Below are positions 17,516 to 26,951 of a DNA stretch of 64,000 bases, piece by piece. Within the stretch, counting starts at the first letter, position 1. Every line of letters starts with the position of its first letter. Source of the DNA: Actinomyces sp. oral taxon 171 str. F0337 (lineage in GTDB: Bacteria; Actinomycetota; Actinomycetes; Actinomycetales; Actinomycetaceae); the NCBI RefSeq assembly GCF_005696555.1, contig NZ_CP040005.1, positions 2,976,001 to 3,040,000 on the forward strand, in the 5' to 3' direction. The notes below the pieces were generated by a model, which saw only the letters and a program-made list of their open reading frames with translations, did no database searches and was not told where the DNA came from. Made by a program: the position numbers and the translations under genes.

Positions 17516-17678
17516 GGTGGTCCTTTCGGGAATGGTGTCGAACGGCGTCGGGCCGTACGGGGAACGAAGATCTGACACATTGACGGGACGGCGAAGGAGT
17601 CACGCGGTGCGCCGTCGGACTCGGGCCGTCTCGGCACCGCCTGCGAGTCGGGCCGGGCGGATGGGGGGGGTAGGAACG

Positions 17679-18734
17679 CTAGCGGGGCACCTCGCAGGAG
17701 AGCTGGTCGGCGGTGTGGGCCTGCTGGCTCCACAGCTCCTCGGTGAAGGTGTTGTCCAGGATGGAGCGGGCCAGGGGCTCGTCGGGGCGCATGATGTCGC
17801 GCACCGTCTGGAGGATGAGCTGGCGGCGGTCGTCGAGGCCCTCCTGGCCCAGGATCTGGGCCGAGCGGCCCAGGGCGCCCATGAAGTTGACGTACTCCAT
17901 GGCGTGGTACTGGGGGGAGACCTCGTCGGGGCGCAGCTGGTGGGTGCGGGTCTCCAGAGCGTTGCGCACGTCGCGGCGCAGGGCCTCCTGGCCGCCCTCG
18001 GAGCGCACGTAGAAGGGCAGCAGACGGTTCATCATGAGGTGGTGGGCGATGGCGTAGTCGACGAAGTAGAAGAAGGCCAGGCCCACTCCCTCCTCGGCGG
18101 ACTGCTCGGACTCGGACTTCTGCCACTCGGCGTAGCAGGTGGTCTTAGCAACCTCCTTGGCCCAGGTGGGTGCGGCCACCATGGCCGGGGTGGGCTGGAA
18201 GGCCACGCGCGACTTGCAGCGCGGGCAGGTGATGAACACCGGCATGTGGTAGAGCTCGGGCAGCGGCACCGGGTCGCCGCACTTGTCGCAGGTGAAGGAG
18301 AACTGTGCCTGGCGCCAGTCGGTCATGGCCCGGTTCCACTCCTCGCGGGCCTGCTCGGCACGGCCGGGGGCGAAGACCTCCTCGATGATGTTGCGCAGTC
18401 GCACCTCGAAGCTGCCCACGAGGTTGGCCGCGTCCTGGAGGCGGGCGGAGAGCTGGCGGTCCTCCTCGATGGACAGGTCGGCGTCGATGTCCAGGAAGGG
18501 GGCGAAGTGCTTGGCGAAGACCCGCTGGGCCTTAGTGTGCAGGAACATGATCTGGGCCTCGACCTCCGAGCGGAAGGCTGAGACGGAGGCCGGGTCGGTG
18601 ATCTGCATCTCCATCGCGGTGCGGGCCGAGCTGACGCCGAACTCCCGGGCGCGAGCCTCCAACCGGTCCAGGTAGGTGCTCAGGCGCTGAGTGAGTGCCT
18701 GAAGCCGCCGGTAGTAGCGGACGTAGGCGGACAT
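17679..18734 (-). CDS. Zinc-ribbon protein of unknown function (cluster first gene)
   Basis: A 351-residue soluble protein. Residues 1-140 look helical, possibly coiled-coil. A four-cysteine zinc ribbon follows: C149/C152 (FTCDKCGD) and C170/C173 (ITCPRCKS). The C-terminal half is helical and rich in aromatic and polar residues. AAGGAG precedes ATG 18734. GATAAT-like bases about 40 upstream could be a -10. It starts the minus-strand series that continues through a disordered protein, two YbjN proteins and the TPR protein; gaps of 163, 122, 0 and 227 bases mean the operon is likely but not proven. Confidence 0.78.
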   Translation of the reverse strand: MSAYVRYYRRLQALTQRLSTYLDRLEARAREFGVSSARTAMEMQITDPASVSAFRSEVEAQIMFLHTKAQRVFAKHFAPFLDIDADLSIEEDRQLSARLQDAANLVGSFEVRLRNIIEEVFAPGRAEQAREEWNRAMTDWRQAQFSFTCDKCGDPVPLPELYHMPVFITCPRCKSRVAFQPTPAMVAAPTWAKEVAKTTCYAEWQKSESEQSAEEGVGLAFFYFVDYAIAHHLMMNRLLPFYVRSEGGQEALRRDVRNALETRTHQLRPDEVSPQYHAMEYVNFMGALGRSAQILGQEGLDDRRQLILQTVRDIMRPDEPLARSILDNTFTEELWSQQAHTADQLSCEVPR

Positions 18735-19266
18735 GTCAGGCTCCTTGCGGTGGAGGATCGGGATTATCACTGAGGAAGGCGCCGATTGCCGAGGCTGTGG
18801 ACACGCGACCTCGGGGTCGGCGACAACGCCGACGCGTGAGCCCGGCGCAGAGGCACCCACGACTGCCAGCACTGTGGATGCTACTCAACTGGAGACTTCA
18901 ACTGCGACCTGTTCGTGATCTTCTGACGGCGCAGCGCCCGGCATTCGGACGCGGTTCCCCCTTGCCATTCCTCCGTCAACGACGGCTTCTCCTCCGCCCA
19001 CAACGGCGATGCCACACAGGAGAAAAGTCCCGGTAGGAACCGCACCGGGGCGGGCCCGGAAACATCAGCAGGTGACAAGGATCACGGTGTCGCTGCGGAC
19101 ACAATTGGCCTGGTCATGACCTACCTCGAGATCTTTCCGTGACCCACAGGTGGCCCAACACCCTTCAACCGTGCGGTCGCAGGGTAGGCCGCGCGTTCGT
19201 GCCCTCTACCCCTCGAACGTGCGACATAAGGTACGACCACGACGACGAGGCTCCCGCCCCGCTGTC
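18735..19266. other. Intergenic region without a recognised gene
   Basis: 532 bases upstream of the zinc-ribbon gene and downstream of the thiamine importer. The only structured part seen is the 48-base repeat at 19181-19228. Short frames on both strands lack ribosome-binding sites and are not called. Confidence 0.5.
19181..19228. repeat. 48-bp intergenic repeat, copy 1
   Basis: 41 of 48 bases match 47494-47541. It contains nested inverted repeats: AGGGTA with TGCCCT, and CGTTCG with CGAACG. It lies just downstream of the thiQ stop. Confidence 0.75.
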
Positions 19267-20352
19267 TTACAGGTGGGCGGTGCGGGCGAGGTCGAGGCTC
19301 AGGGTGACGTGCGCACCGGGAGTGTGGGGGCGCTGGGTCAGGGCGGTGGCACGGGCCGACTCACGCGCAGCCGCAGCATCGGTGCCGACACCGGCCTTCC
19401 CGGCCGGCCCAGCCGGCTCGGCGAGCTGGTCGGGGTCGAGCTCGACCTCGACCTCCCACTGGCCGCGGCGCAGTCGCGAGGCCAGCACGGTGGCCGGCAG
19501 GGTCTCCGGTGTCGCAGGCATCTCCGTCTGCGCGGACCCGCCCCGCAGCTCCGGCTCCCCCACGGCCTCTTCCACGACGCGCAGCGCGCCGGGGGCGAGA
19601 GCGAGCTCGCCGACGACGTCGAAGCCCAGGAACCGCGCCACCTTGCTGCTTCCGGGGTCGGCCCACAGGCGCTGGGGGGTGTCCAGGCGCAGAAGGCGAC
19701 CGGCCTCCATGACGCCGACCCGGTCACCCACGGTCATGGCCTCGTCCTGGTCGTGGGTGACGTAGAGCGCCGTGGTGCCGCCCTGACGCAGGATGGTGCG
19801 CACGTCGGTGGCCAGCTGCTCGCGCAGGGCCCGGTCCAGGGCGGACAGGGGCTCGTCGAGCAGCAGGAGCCTCGGCGCCGGGGCCAGCGCCCGGGCCAGC
19901 GCCACCCGCTGGGCCTGCCCGCCGGACAGGGTCGTCACGCGCCGCCGCTCGAAGCCGGGCAGGCCGACGAGCTCGAGCATCTCGCGCACCCGTTCACTGC
20001 GCTGGGCACGCGGCAGGCCGGTGAGCCCGTAGGCGATGTTGCTGCCGACGTCGCGGTGCTCGAAGAGCTGGCCGTCCTGGAACATGAGGCCGAAGCCGCG
20101 CTTGTGGACGGGCACGCGCACCATGCTCCGCCCGCCCCAGGCGACCTCGCCGGCGGCCACGTCCTCCAGGCCGGCCACCGCCCGCAGCAGGGAGGACTTG
20201 CCCGAGCCCGAGGCCCCCAGGAGGGCGACGACCTCGCCGGCGGCCACCTCCAGGTCGACGCCGTCGACGGCGCGCAGGTCCCCGTAGGTCACCGCGAGCC
20301 CGCGCACCGACAGGCCCGCAGAAGCGCTGGTGTCACTGGTAGTCGGGCTCAT
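19267..20352 (-). CDS. thiQ: Thiamine ABC transporter ATP-binding protein
   Basis: A 361-residue ATPase that powers uptake through ThiP at the membrane. Walker A is GASGSGKSS (near residue 50), the Q-loop lies in GLMFQDGQLF, the signature is LSGGQAQRVALARALA and Walker B is LLLLDEPLSALD, followed by VTHDQDEA. A C-terminal TOBE-like region of roughly 120 residues follows. ATG 20352 overlaps the thiP stop as ATGA, so the two are coupled. Sequence alone would also fit an iron/sulfate-type importer; the TPP riboswitch ahead of the operon settles thiamine. Confidence 0.87.
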   Translation of the reverse strand: MSPTTSDTSASAGLSVRGLAVTYGDLRAVDGVDLEVAAGEVVALLGASGSGKSSLLRAVAGLEDVAAGEVAWGGRSMVRVPVHKRGFGLMFQDGQLFEHRDVGSNIAYGLTGLPRAQRSERVREMLELVGLPGFERRRVTTLSGGQAQRVALARALAPAPRLLLLDEPLSALDRALREQLATDVRTILRQGGTTALYVTHDQDEAMTVGDRVGVMEAGRLLRLDTPQRLWADPGSSKVARFLGFDVVGELALAPGALRVVEEAVGEPELRGGSAQTEMPATPETLPATVLASRLRRGQWEVEVELDPDQLAEPAGPAGKAGVGTDAAAARESARATALTQRPHTPGAHVTLSLDLARTAHL

Positions 20353-22301
20353 GGCCGCTCGCCTCCGTCCGTCCTGGGCCCGCGAGCCCGGGCCGTCTCG
20401 TTATTCTCGCCTGTGGTACCCGCCGAGTACCGGCCGGTCTCCGCGGAGGCTGCGCGCTGCGGGGCCGGCTGATGCGCCGACGCCCTGCCCGACCTCGACG
20501 TCGCACCCGCGCGCCCGCCCCGCCCGGGGCCGAGCCGGGTCTGGAGCCACTCGCAGCCGAGCATGACGGCGGCGCTGCCCACCGCCAGGACCACGCCCCC
20601 GGCCAGCGCCATCCCCTGGTTCTGGGAGCCGGGGCTGCCGATGAGCCGGTAGACGACCACCGGCAGCGTCGGCTCCTGGGGGCGGGCCAGGAACGACGTC
20701 GCCCCGAACTCACCCAGCGACGTCGCCAGGGCGAAGCCGGCCGCCAGCCCGCCGGCGCGCAGCAGCTGGGGCCCGTCCACGGTCAGCAGCACCCGGCCGG
20801 GTCCCGCCCCCAGGGCGGCGGCCGCCTCGCGCTGGCGCGGGTCGATGGCGCGCAGCGCCGGCAGCAGGGTGCGCACCACGAGCGGCACGGCCACGACGGC
20901 CTGCGCCAGCGGCAGGATCCACCAGGAGCGGGTCAGCGCCAGCGGCGGGCGCGCCAGGGTGATGAGGAAGCCGAAGCCGACCGTCACGGCGGAGACGCCC
21001 AGCGGCAGCATGAAGGCGGCGTCGAGCCCGGTGATGACCCGGGCCAGCGCCCGGCCGCGGGGTCGGCGCGAGACGACCAGGCACACGGCCACCCCCAGGG
21101 TCAGGGCGATGGCCGCGGCCGCCACGGCCACGGCCACAGAGTTAGCGGCCGCCTCCCACACGGTCACGAGCAGGGCGCTGCGCCCGCCGGTCGTGCCCAG
21201 GTCGGTGTAGTTGGCCAGCGTCCAGGCGCCGTCGCGCTGTAGGGAGCGCGCCACCAGCACCGCCATCGGCGCCACCAGCAGCCCCCCGACCGTGACCGCG
21301 GTGACCGCGAGCGCGGGGGCGTCGGCGGCGCGCAGCCGTGGGGCGGGCACCTCGGTGCGCAGGCGCAGGCGCGTCTGGGTGACGGCGCGCGCACGCTCGG
21401 CCACCCACAGGGCCAGGGCGATGACGCCGAGCTGGACGACGGACAGGACGGCGGCGCCCCGCAGGTCGAGGTACTGGGTGGTCAGCCGGTAGATCTCGGT
21501 CTCGATGGTGCCGATCCCCACCCCGCCGAGCACGAGCACCACCCCGTAGGCGGTGGCGCAGAACAGGAAGGTCAGGGAGGCCGCTGAGGCGATGGCGGGG
21601 GCCAGGGCGGGCAGGGTGACGGTGGCGAAGGCCCGCATCGGCGAGGCCCCCAGCGCCCGGGCGGCCTCCACGGCGCGCGGGTCGAGCCGCGACCACATGG
21701 TGCCCACGGTGCGCACCACGAGCCCGTAGTTGAAGAAGGCCAGCGCGGCGACCACCGCGGTCAGGGTCCCGTCCAGGCCCAGGGCCTCCAGGGGACCGCC
21801 GCGGGTGACCAGGGCGTGGAAGGCGACGCCGACGACGACGCTGGGCAGCACGAAGGGCACGGTCACCACCCCGCGCAGCAGGTCGCGTCCGGGGAAGGCG
21901 CGCCGGTAGAGGACGAGGGCCCCGGGGATGCCGAGGGCCACGCACACGGCGGTGCCGAGTACCGCCTGGGTGAGGGTCTGCGTGAGGATCCGCCAGGTGC
22001 GCTCGCGGGCCAGGACCTCTCCGAAGCCGCTCAGGTCCAGGGCGCCGTCGGGGGCGAGGCCGCGGCCCATGAGCGTGGCCACGGGCCAGGCGAAGAAGAC
22101 CGCCAGGAAGGCCAGCGGGCCGACGACGGCCAGGGTCCAGCCGGCGCGCTCGCCCCAGCCGGGCCGGGGGCCGCCTGCGCGTCGAGCAGCGGCGTCGGCC
22201 CCGGCCGGCAGTCCGGCCGCCCCCGGCACCGGTGCCGGAGAGGCTTCGGCGTCGGGCCGCGCAGCGGCGTCGGCGGCGGTCTTCTCGCCCGGCGTGCTCA
22301 C
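20349..22301 (-). CDS. thiP: Thiamine ABC transporter permease (two fused permease domains)
   Basis: A 650-residue protein with two binding-protein-dependent permease domains, each with an EAA loop for docking the ATPase: EAARALGASPMRAFATVTLP and EAAAALGAGPGRVLLTVDGP. About twelve hydrophobic helices follow a disordered Ala/Pro-rich N-terminus of roughly 55 residues. The tail after the last helix is Arg-rich. GTG 22301 overlaps the thiB stop as GTGA. The longer frame into thiB is an artefact. Confidence 0.88.
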   Translation of the reverse strand: MSTPGEKTAADAAARPDAEASPAPVPGAAGLPAGADAAARRAGGPRPGWGERAGWTLAVVGPLAFLAVFFAWPVATLMGRGLAPDGALDLSGFGEVLARERTWRILTQTLTQAVLGTAVCVALGIPGALVLYRRAFPGRDLLRGVVTVPFVLPSVVVGVAFHALVTRGGPLEALGLDGTLTAVVAALAFFNYGLVVRTVGTMWSRLDPRAVEAARALGASPMRAFATVTLPALAPAIASAASLTFLFCATAYGVVLVLGGVGIGTIETEIYRLTTQYLDLRGAAVLSVVQLGVIALALWVAERARAVTQTRLRLRTEVPAPRLRAADAPALAVTAVTVGGLLVAPMAVLVARSLQRDGAWTLANYTDLGTTGGRSALLVTVWEAAANSVAVAVAAAAIALTLGVAVCLVVSRRPRGRALARVITGLDAAFMLPLGVSAVTVGFGFLITLARPPLALTRSWWILPLAQAVVAVPLVVRTLLPALRAIDPRQREAAAALGAGPGRVLLTVDGPQLLRAGGLAAGFALATSLGEFGATSFLARPQEPTLPVVVYRLIGSPGSQNQGMALAGGVVLAVGSAAVMLGCEWLQTRLGPGRGGRAGATSRSGRASAHQPAPQRAASAETGRYSAGTTGENNETARARGPRTDGGERP

Positions 22302-23395
22302 TTGCCGACGGCCTCGGTCCAGGTGTTCAGCCACTCCTCGCGGTGGGTGGTGATCTCCTTGGGGTCGACCTTCACCGGCGACTTCGACAGCTGCCCGAAC
22401 TTGGTGAGGGTCTCGGGCAGGGCGGCGTCGGGCAGGACCGGGTACATGTACATCTGGCCGGGGATGTCCTCCTGGACGGCCTTGGAGAGCATCCACTCCA
22501 CGAAGGCCTTACCGCCCTCGGGGTTGGCGGCGCCCTTGAGGACCCCGGCGTACTCGACCTGGCGGAAGGCCGTGTCCAGCAGGGCGGAGGTGGAGCTGGA
22601 GCTCTTGTCCTTGGAGACCGTGAAGGAGGGCGAGGAGGCGTAGGAGACGACGATGGGATAGGTGCCCTTGCCGCTGCCGGAGAAGTCGGTCTCGTAGGCG
22701 GCGCTCCAGTCCTCGGCGATCCGGGCGCCGTTGGCGACGAGCTGCTTCCAGTAGTCGGCGAAGGAGCCGGCGCCGAAGTGGCCGATGGTGGCCAGCAGCC
22801 AGGCCATGCCGGGCGAGGAGTTCGTGGGGTTGATGGCCACGAGCAGGCCCTTGCACTCGGGCTTGGTGAGGTCCTCGAAGGTGGCCGGGGGCGTCAGGCC
22901 CTTACCGGTGAAGTAGCCGGTGTCGATGTTGAGGCAGACATCGCCGACGTCGATGGGCGCCAGGGCCGGGGTGTCGGCGACGACATAGCTCTCGGCGCCC
23001 TTGGGCAGGCTGACGGTGGCGGAGGTGTCGATGACGCCCTGGTCGAGGGCGCGGGTGGCGTAGGTGTTGTCGATGCCGAAGACGGCGTCGCCCAGGGGGG
23101 TGTCCTTGGTCAGGACGAGCTTGTTGACCAGAGCACCGGCGTCCCCGGATGTGGCGATCTTGAGGGTGTAGCCGGTCTCGGAGGTGAAGGCCTTCTGCAG
23201 GTCCTCCGAGACGTGGAAGGAGTCGTGGGTGACGACGGTGACGGTCTTGGAGTCGGCCTTGGAGGCACTCTTCTTGCTCTTGCCGCAGGCGGCCAGGCTC
23301 AGGCCGACGGCGCCGGCGGCGGTTCCGGCAAGAACGGCGCGGCGGCTGAGGGCCGGGCGGGCCCGGCCGGGGCGGCGGGTGGACTGGATGCTCAT
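22298..23395 (-). CDS. thiB: Thiamine ABC transporter substrate-binding lipoprotein
   Basis: A 365-residue periplasmic-binding-type lipoprotein. An arginine-rich n-region, a hydrophobic stretch and the lipobox LAACGKS come first; the body (VTVVTHDSFHVSEDLQKAF, FGIDNTYATRALDQGV) matches ThiB, which delivers thiamine or its phosphates to ThiP. AGGAGG precedes ATG 23395. It is the first gene after the TPP riboswitch. Confidence 0.9.
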   Translation of the reverse strand: MSIQSTRRPGRARPALSRRAVLAGTAAGAVGLSLAACGKSKKSASKADSKTVTVVTHDSFHVSEDLQKAFTSETGYTLKIATSGDAGALVNKLVLTKDTPLGDAVFGIDNTYATRALDQGVIDTSATVSLPKGAESYVVADTPALAPIDVGDVCLNIDTGYFTGKGLTPPATFEDLTKPECKGLLVAINPTNSSPGMAWLLATIGHFGAGSFADYWKQLVANGARIAEDWSAAYETDFSGSGKGTYPIVVSYASSPSFTVSKDKSSSSTSALLDTAFRQVEYAGVLKGAANPEGGKAFVEWMLSKAVQEDIPGQMYMYPVLPDAALPETLTKFGQLSKSPVKVDPKEITTHREEWLNTWTEAVGK

Positions 23396-23463
23396 GTGTG
23401 CCTCCTGGATGGTTCTCCGGAGGGCCCGGACGCCGTCTGCGGCGCGCCGGGGAGATGGTCTCG

Positions 23464-23584
23464 ACTTCCTTCGCCGGTACTAACCGGAGCAGGTTCGAGG
23501 GTCTGCGGGTGTCCGCACTCTCAGCGCCGTCGGTGTCGGCCCGTCGGCCAGTGGTGGCCGGACCGACGACGGGGCGCTCCCCTG
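23464..23584 (-). promoter_or_regulatory. TPP (THI-box) riboswitch
   Basis: On the minus strand the conserved elements come in order: GGGAGCGCCCC, a variable stem, GCTGAGAGTGCGG, ACCCGCAGACC, CTCGAACCTGCTCCGG and TTAGTACCGGCGAAGG(A). They correspond to the CTGAGA and ACCTGATCTGG...GCGNAGGGA cores of TPP riboswitches. It lies about 70 bases before thiB and should switch off the importer when thiamine pyrophosphate is plentiful. The rest of the gap to 23753 shows no gene. Confidence 0.93.
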
Positions 23585-23753
23585 TCGTTGCAGGTCAACT
23601 GTAGTTCGAGGGCGCCCGTCGACACCAACTCCGGTGCCCCGCACCACGAAACCCATCACCCTGGCGCACCACTCTCCTGCGTCACCCTCCCGCACGGGAC
23701 CGGCAGCCGGCAACCTCCGGAGCCGTCCCATTGGGACCCACCGACCTTACGTC

Positions 23754-24578
23754 TTATGACGCTGGAGCTTGGTTGGCCATGACCTCGGCCGCGACGGAGA
23801 GCGGATCCGTGGGCTCCCGGCCCAGCAGGTAGGGGAGGTCATCACCCGTTCTGGCCAGGAACCCGTGCCGGATGACACTGGAGATCGAGAGCATCAGGGA
23901 CTGGCGGAAGGCCTGCATCCCATTCTCGGCGAGCAGCTGCCGGTACTCGCCCAGGCCGATGTTTCTCGCCTCGCAGCCCAGGCGGCCTACGACGTCGGCG
24001 GCGGAAACTGCACGGCTTCCCACCAGCTCGTAGACTCTCTCCTTGTGCCCGCCTGGGTCGCTGAGGACCGAGGCGGCCGCGCGGGCCAGGTCTCGTCGTG
24101 CCACCGCGGCGATGGCCCCGTCACCCAGCGGCGACACGATTCTCAGCGCTTCTCCTTGCTTCTCCCACGACAGCGGGGCCGCGAGAATCTCGGCGTAGAC
24201 GCCGTTGCGCAGAATGGTCCATGTCATGCCGCTGGCCATGATGATTCGCTCAGTGACTCGGTGCGGCAGAGCCATCGACAGGTGGTCTCCCGCGCCAGTG
24301 AGGCTCGTGTAGGCGAGGTGAGAGACGCCGTCGCGCGCCGCGACCTCAACAGCGACGCGGTTGAAGGCGATCTGCCGGTCGTCCTCCTGCGCCCCGGCGG
24401 ACACCAGCAGCAGGGTGTTGACGCCGGTGAAGTCCAGGCTGTCCGGGGCGCTGAAGTCAACATGCCGTTGCCCCGCCGACGGCGTGCGGCTGCCACCCAC
24501 CGCCGGAATACCGCGAGCGCGCAGCTCCGCCAGGACGGCCGAGGAGAACCGTCCGCTCGCACCGGTCACCATGATCAT
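23754..24578 (-). CDS. NAD(P)-binding NmrA/QorB-type quinone oxidoreductase
   Basis: A 274-residue atypical SDR: GASGRFSSAVLAELRARG is the nucleotide-binding glycine motif at the N-terminus, followed by VNTLLLVSAG, LAYTSLTGAG and WTILRNGVYAEIL. This pattern matches QorB/NmrA-family NAD(P)H:quinone reductases, which reduce quinones in the cytosol. AAGGAG precedes ATG 24578. The gene is divergent from a DUF24/HxlR regulator with a single N-terminal cysteine, which fits the known qor-qorR redox-control arrangement. Confidence 0.85.
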   Translation of the reverse strand: MIMVTGASGRFSSAVLAELRARGIPAVGGSRTPSAGQRHVDFSAPDSLDFTGVNTLLLVSAGAQEDDRQIAFNRVAVEVAARDGVSHLAYTSLTGAGDHLSMALPHRVTERIIMASGMTWTILRNGVYAEILAAPLSWEKQGEALRIVSPLGDGAIAAVARRDLARAAASVLSDPGGHKERVYELVGSRAVSAADVVGRLGCEARNIGLGEYRQLLAENGMQAFRQSLMLSISSVIRHGFLARTGDDLPYLLGREPTDPLSVAAEVMANQAPAS

Positions 24579-24689
24579 GAGTAGTCTCCTTCAGACTCAA
24601 CCGCACTGAGGAAGCCGCCTCCCGCGGCCACCGAACCTTCTGCGCATGAGCCTGAGGCATCGTGCACGCACCTACAAGGAGGCAGTTTC

Positions 24690-25121
24690 TTGTCACCGAC
24701 GCACAGCGATGTGACCACCGGCGATCCCGATCCGGTGCCTCTGGAGCGCTGCACCCGGGCGCACCGCGAGGATCCCGGCATCCGGGCGGTCCACGACCGA
24801 CTGGGAGACAAGTGGTCCCTGCTGGTCATCGCGGAGCTGACGCACGGTCCGCTGCGTTTCCGGCAGCTGCAGCGCGCCGTCGGCGGAGTCTCGCAGCGCA
24901 TGCTCACCCTGACGGTGCGGCGTCTGGAGCGCGACGGGCTGGTGCGCCGCACGGTCTACCCCACGGTTCCCGCCCAGGTCGACTACCGGCTCACCGAGAT
25001 GGGGGCGAGCCTGACGCATCTACTGAGAGCCCTGGCCGACTGGTCGCTGGCGCACCGGAAGGACATCGCTCAGGCCCAGACCGATTACGACCGCGCCCAC
25101 GCGGGCAGGCCCATACGTTAG
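24690..25121 (+). CDS. HxlR/DUF24 family redox-sensing regulator (QorR-like)
   Basis: A 143-residue winged-helix protein: DKWSLLVIAELTHGPLRFRQ, LQRAVGGVSQRMLTLTVRRLERDGLV and RTVYPTVPAQVDYRLTEMG are the family hallmarks. The only cysteine is C21 in LERCTRAH, the place of the redox-active cysteine in QorR/HypR-type DUF24 regulators. TTG 24690 is chosen because AAGGAGG lies seven bases upstream. It most likely represses the divergent oxidoreductase until quinones or oxidants modify C21 (inference from family). Confidence 0.88.
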   Translation: MSPTHSDVTTGDPDPVPLERCTRAHREDPGIRAVHDRLGDKWSLLVIAELTHGPLRFRQLQRAVGGVSQRMLTLTVRRLERDGLVRRTVYPTVPAQVDYRLTEMGASLTHLLRALADWSLAHRKDIAQAQTDYDRAHAGRPIR

Positions 25122-25412
25122 ATCGAGGCGCGAGCCTCCCGCACGGGCGGGTACCCCGACCTCACGCTAGGGAGGAGCCGGGGCGCGTGCCGTCGTCCGA
25201 AGGGTGGAGGGCCGCCTCCCACGGATCGTCCCAACAACGCCCACACTCATCCTCAGCCGCCTCCTAACTTGATCGCATGAGCGCAAGGCGGCACCAGCCG
25301 GCCCCGGTTCTATGATGAGCTCCGGCTCGTCAACCCCCGCCGTCCCGCGCAATGCCAGGAAGAGCTCTCCTCCTCGGCGACCAAGCCCCCTGCCCTACGA
25401 GAGGAGCCCCCC

Positions 25413-26480
25413 ATGAGCACCCCCTGGTTCCTCCCCGCTCCGCTGATCGATATCACCGCGCTGGCGCTGTGGTGGGGGCTCCTCAGGCTCTCGCGGCGCC
25501 GCGACGACCGCCGGCTGCGCAACGGGGTTCTGTTCCTGCTCCTGGTCGGCTCGGCGGCAAGAGCACTGCTCCACCTCGCCTCCCTCATCCCCGCCCTCAA
25601 GGTCCCGGTGGGACTGGGCAGCGTCGCCTTCTTCCTGCTCATCGCCCTCATGCCGTTCCTACTCATGTTCAACGGCGTTGTCCTCATCCGCCGCGAAGGG
25701 CAGCGGATGAGCAACCTGCTGTGTCTGGCGGCCGGCCTGGGGCTCATCGCCACGCCGATGGCCGCGGTCACCCTCGTGGCCACCGGCAACCCCTGGGCCC
25801 TCCTGGTCGCCGCGCTCATGTTCTGCGCCTGCGCCTACCTGGGCGCCTTCCTCCTCATCTTCCTGGGTCAGACGGTGGTGCAACGGATCTGGGGCGGACG
25901 CCGGACCGTGCCGCACCCCGACGTCGTCGTGGTCCATGGTGCCGGGCTCATCAACGGGAAGGTCGGGCCGCTGCTGGGCTCGCGGATCGCCGGCGGCATC
26001 GACGCCTGGCGCGAGGAGGAGGCCCTCCGCCCAGGCGCACCACTGCTGGTCATGAGCGGCGGGCAGGGCGTCGATGAGCCGGTCAGCGAGGCGCGCGCCA
26101 TGGCCGACTACGCGATCGCCCGCGGCATCCCGCCCAAGCGGATCCTCCTGGAGGACCGTTCGACGACGACCCGCACGAACATCTCCTGCACCCGTGACCT
26201 CCTGGCTGAGCGCGGCATGGTCGACCCGCAGGTGCTGCTGGTGACGAGCTCCTTCCACGCGGTGCGCACCGCGATCCTCGCCTCCGACATGGGGGTGCCG
26301 TGGGCGGTGGCGCCAGCGCGCACGGCCTGGTTCTACATCGTCAACGCCTGGCTGCGCGAGTACGTCGCCGTCCTGACCTACCGGCGGCGCCCCGCCCTCA
26401 TCTGCGCCAGCATCGCCGGAGTCTTCGCCGCGCTGTACGCGCTGCTGGCCCTCGGCGCGCAGAGAGGGCTCATCGGCTGA
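25413..26480 (+). CDS. YdcF family (DUF218) membrane protein
   Basis: A 355-residue protein. Four or five hydrophobic helices fill residues 1-155, a DUF218/YdcF domain follows (VVVVHGAGLINGKVGPLLGSRI, SGGQGVDEPVSEARAMADYA, EDRSTTTRTNISCTRDLL, VTSSFHAVRTAILA), and a last helix ends the chain. Members such as SanA and ElyC act on the cell envelope. GAGAGGAG precedes ATG 25413. It is a single gene; the 291 bases upstream contain a TATGAT-type -10 candidate near 25310. Confidence 0.87.
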   Translation: MSTPWFLPAPLIDITALALWWGLLRLSRRRDDRRLRNGVLFLLLVGSAARALLHLASLIPALKVPVGLGSVAFFLLIALMPFLLMFNGVVLIRREGQRMSNLLCLAAGLGLIATPMAAVTLVATGNPWALLVAALMFCACAYLGAFLLIFLGQTVVQRIWGGRRTVPHPDVVVVHGAGLINGKVGPLLGSRIAGGIDAWREEEALRPGAPLLVMSGGQGVDEPVSEARAMADYAIARGIPPKRILLEDRSTTTRTNISCTRDLLAERGMVDPQVLLVTSSFHAVRTAILASDMGVPWAVAPARTAWFYIVNAWLREYVAVLTYRRRPALICASIAGVFAALYALLALGAQRGLIG

Positions 26481-26620
26481 AAGGCGCCACGCGGGCGGAC
26501 ACTGGCTGCGCCGTCGGCCCAGGTGCGGCATGATCGGGGCGGAACGGGCCGACACCATCGGTCCGCCGCCAGCACGCAGGTACCCACGACGCCGCCCGGC
26601 CCGGGCGCAAGGAGGACTCA

Positions 26621-26938
26621 ATGAGCGCACAGGACCCCGCCCAGATCGACCAGACCACCGACTTCATGTGGAAGGCGACCGCGGCCGTGGCCACGCTCGC
26701 CTCCGGGTTCGTGGCCGAGAAGGTCGTGGCGCTCGGCTGGCGGGCGATCTCCGGCCGGCCGGCCCCACGCGAGGAGGACCAGCTCCTCAACTACAAGCTG
26801 GCCGAGATCGTCACCTTCGCCATCATCTCCGGGGCCACCGTCACCCTGGTGCGTGAGCTCGGACTGCGCCAGGCCGCCAAGTGGTACAGCGCCCGCCGCC
26901 CCGACTCCCCCTACGCGCAGCGCGCCATCAGCAGCTGA
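26621..26938 (+). CDS. DUF4235 domain-containing membrane protein
   Basis: A 105-residue small membrane protein with two hydrophobic segments (FMWKATAAVATLASGFVAEK and IVTFAIISGATVTLVRELGL), the DUF4235 pattern common in actinobacteria. Role unknown. AAGGAGG stands before ATG 26621, and an intrinsic terminator follows at 26952. Confidence 0.85.
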   Translation: MSAQDPAQIDQTTDFMWKATAAVATLASGFVAEKVVALGWRAISGRPAPREEDQLLNYKLAEIVTFAIISGATVTLVRELGLRQAAKWYSARRPDSPYAQRAISS

Positions 26939-26951
26939 GGACTCCGTCAGT

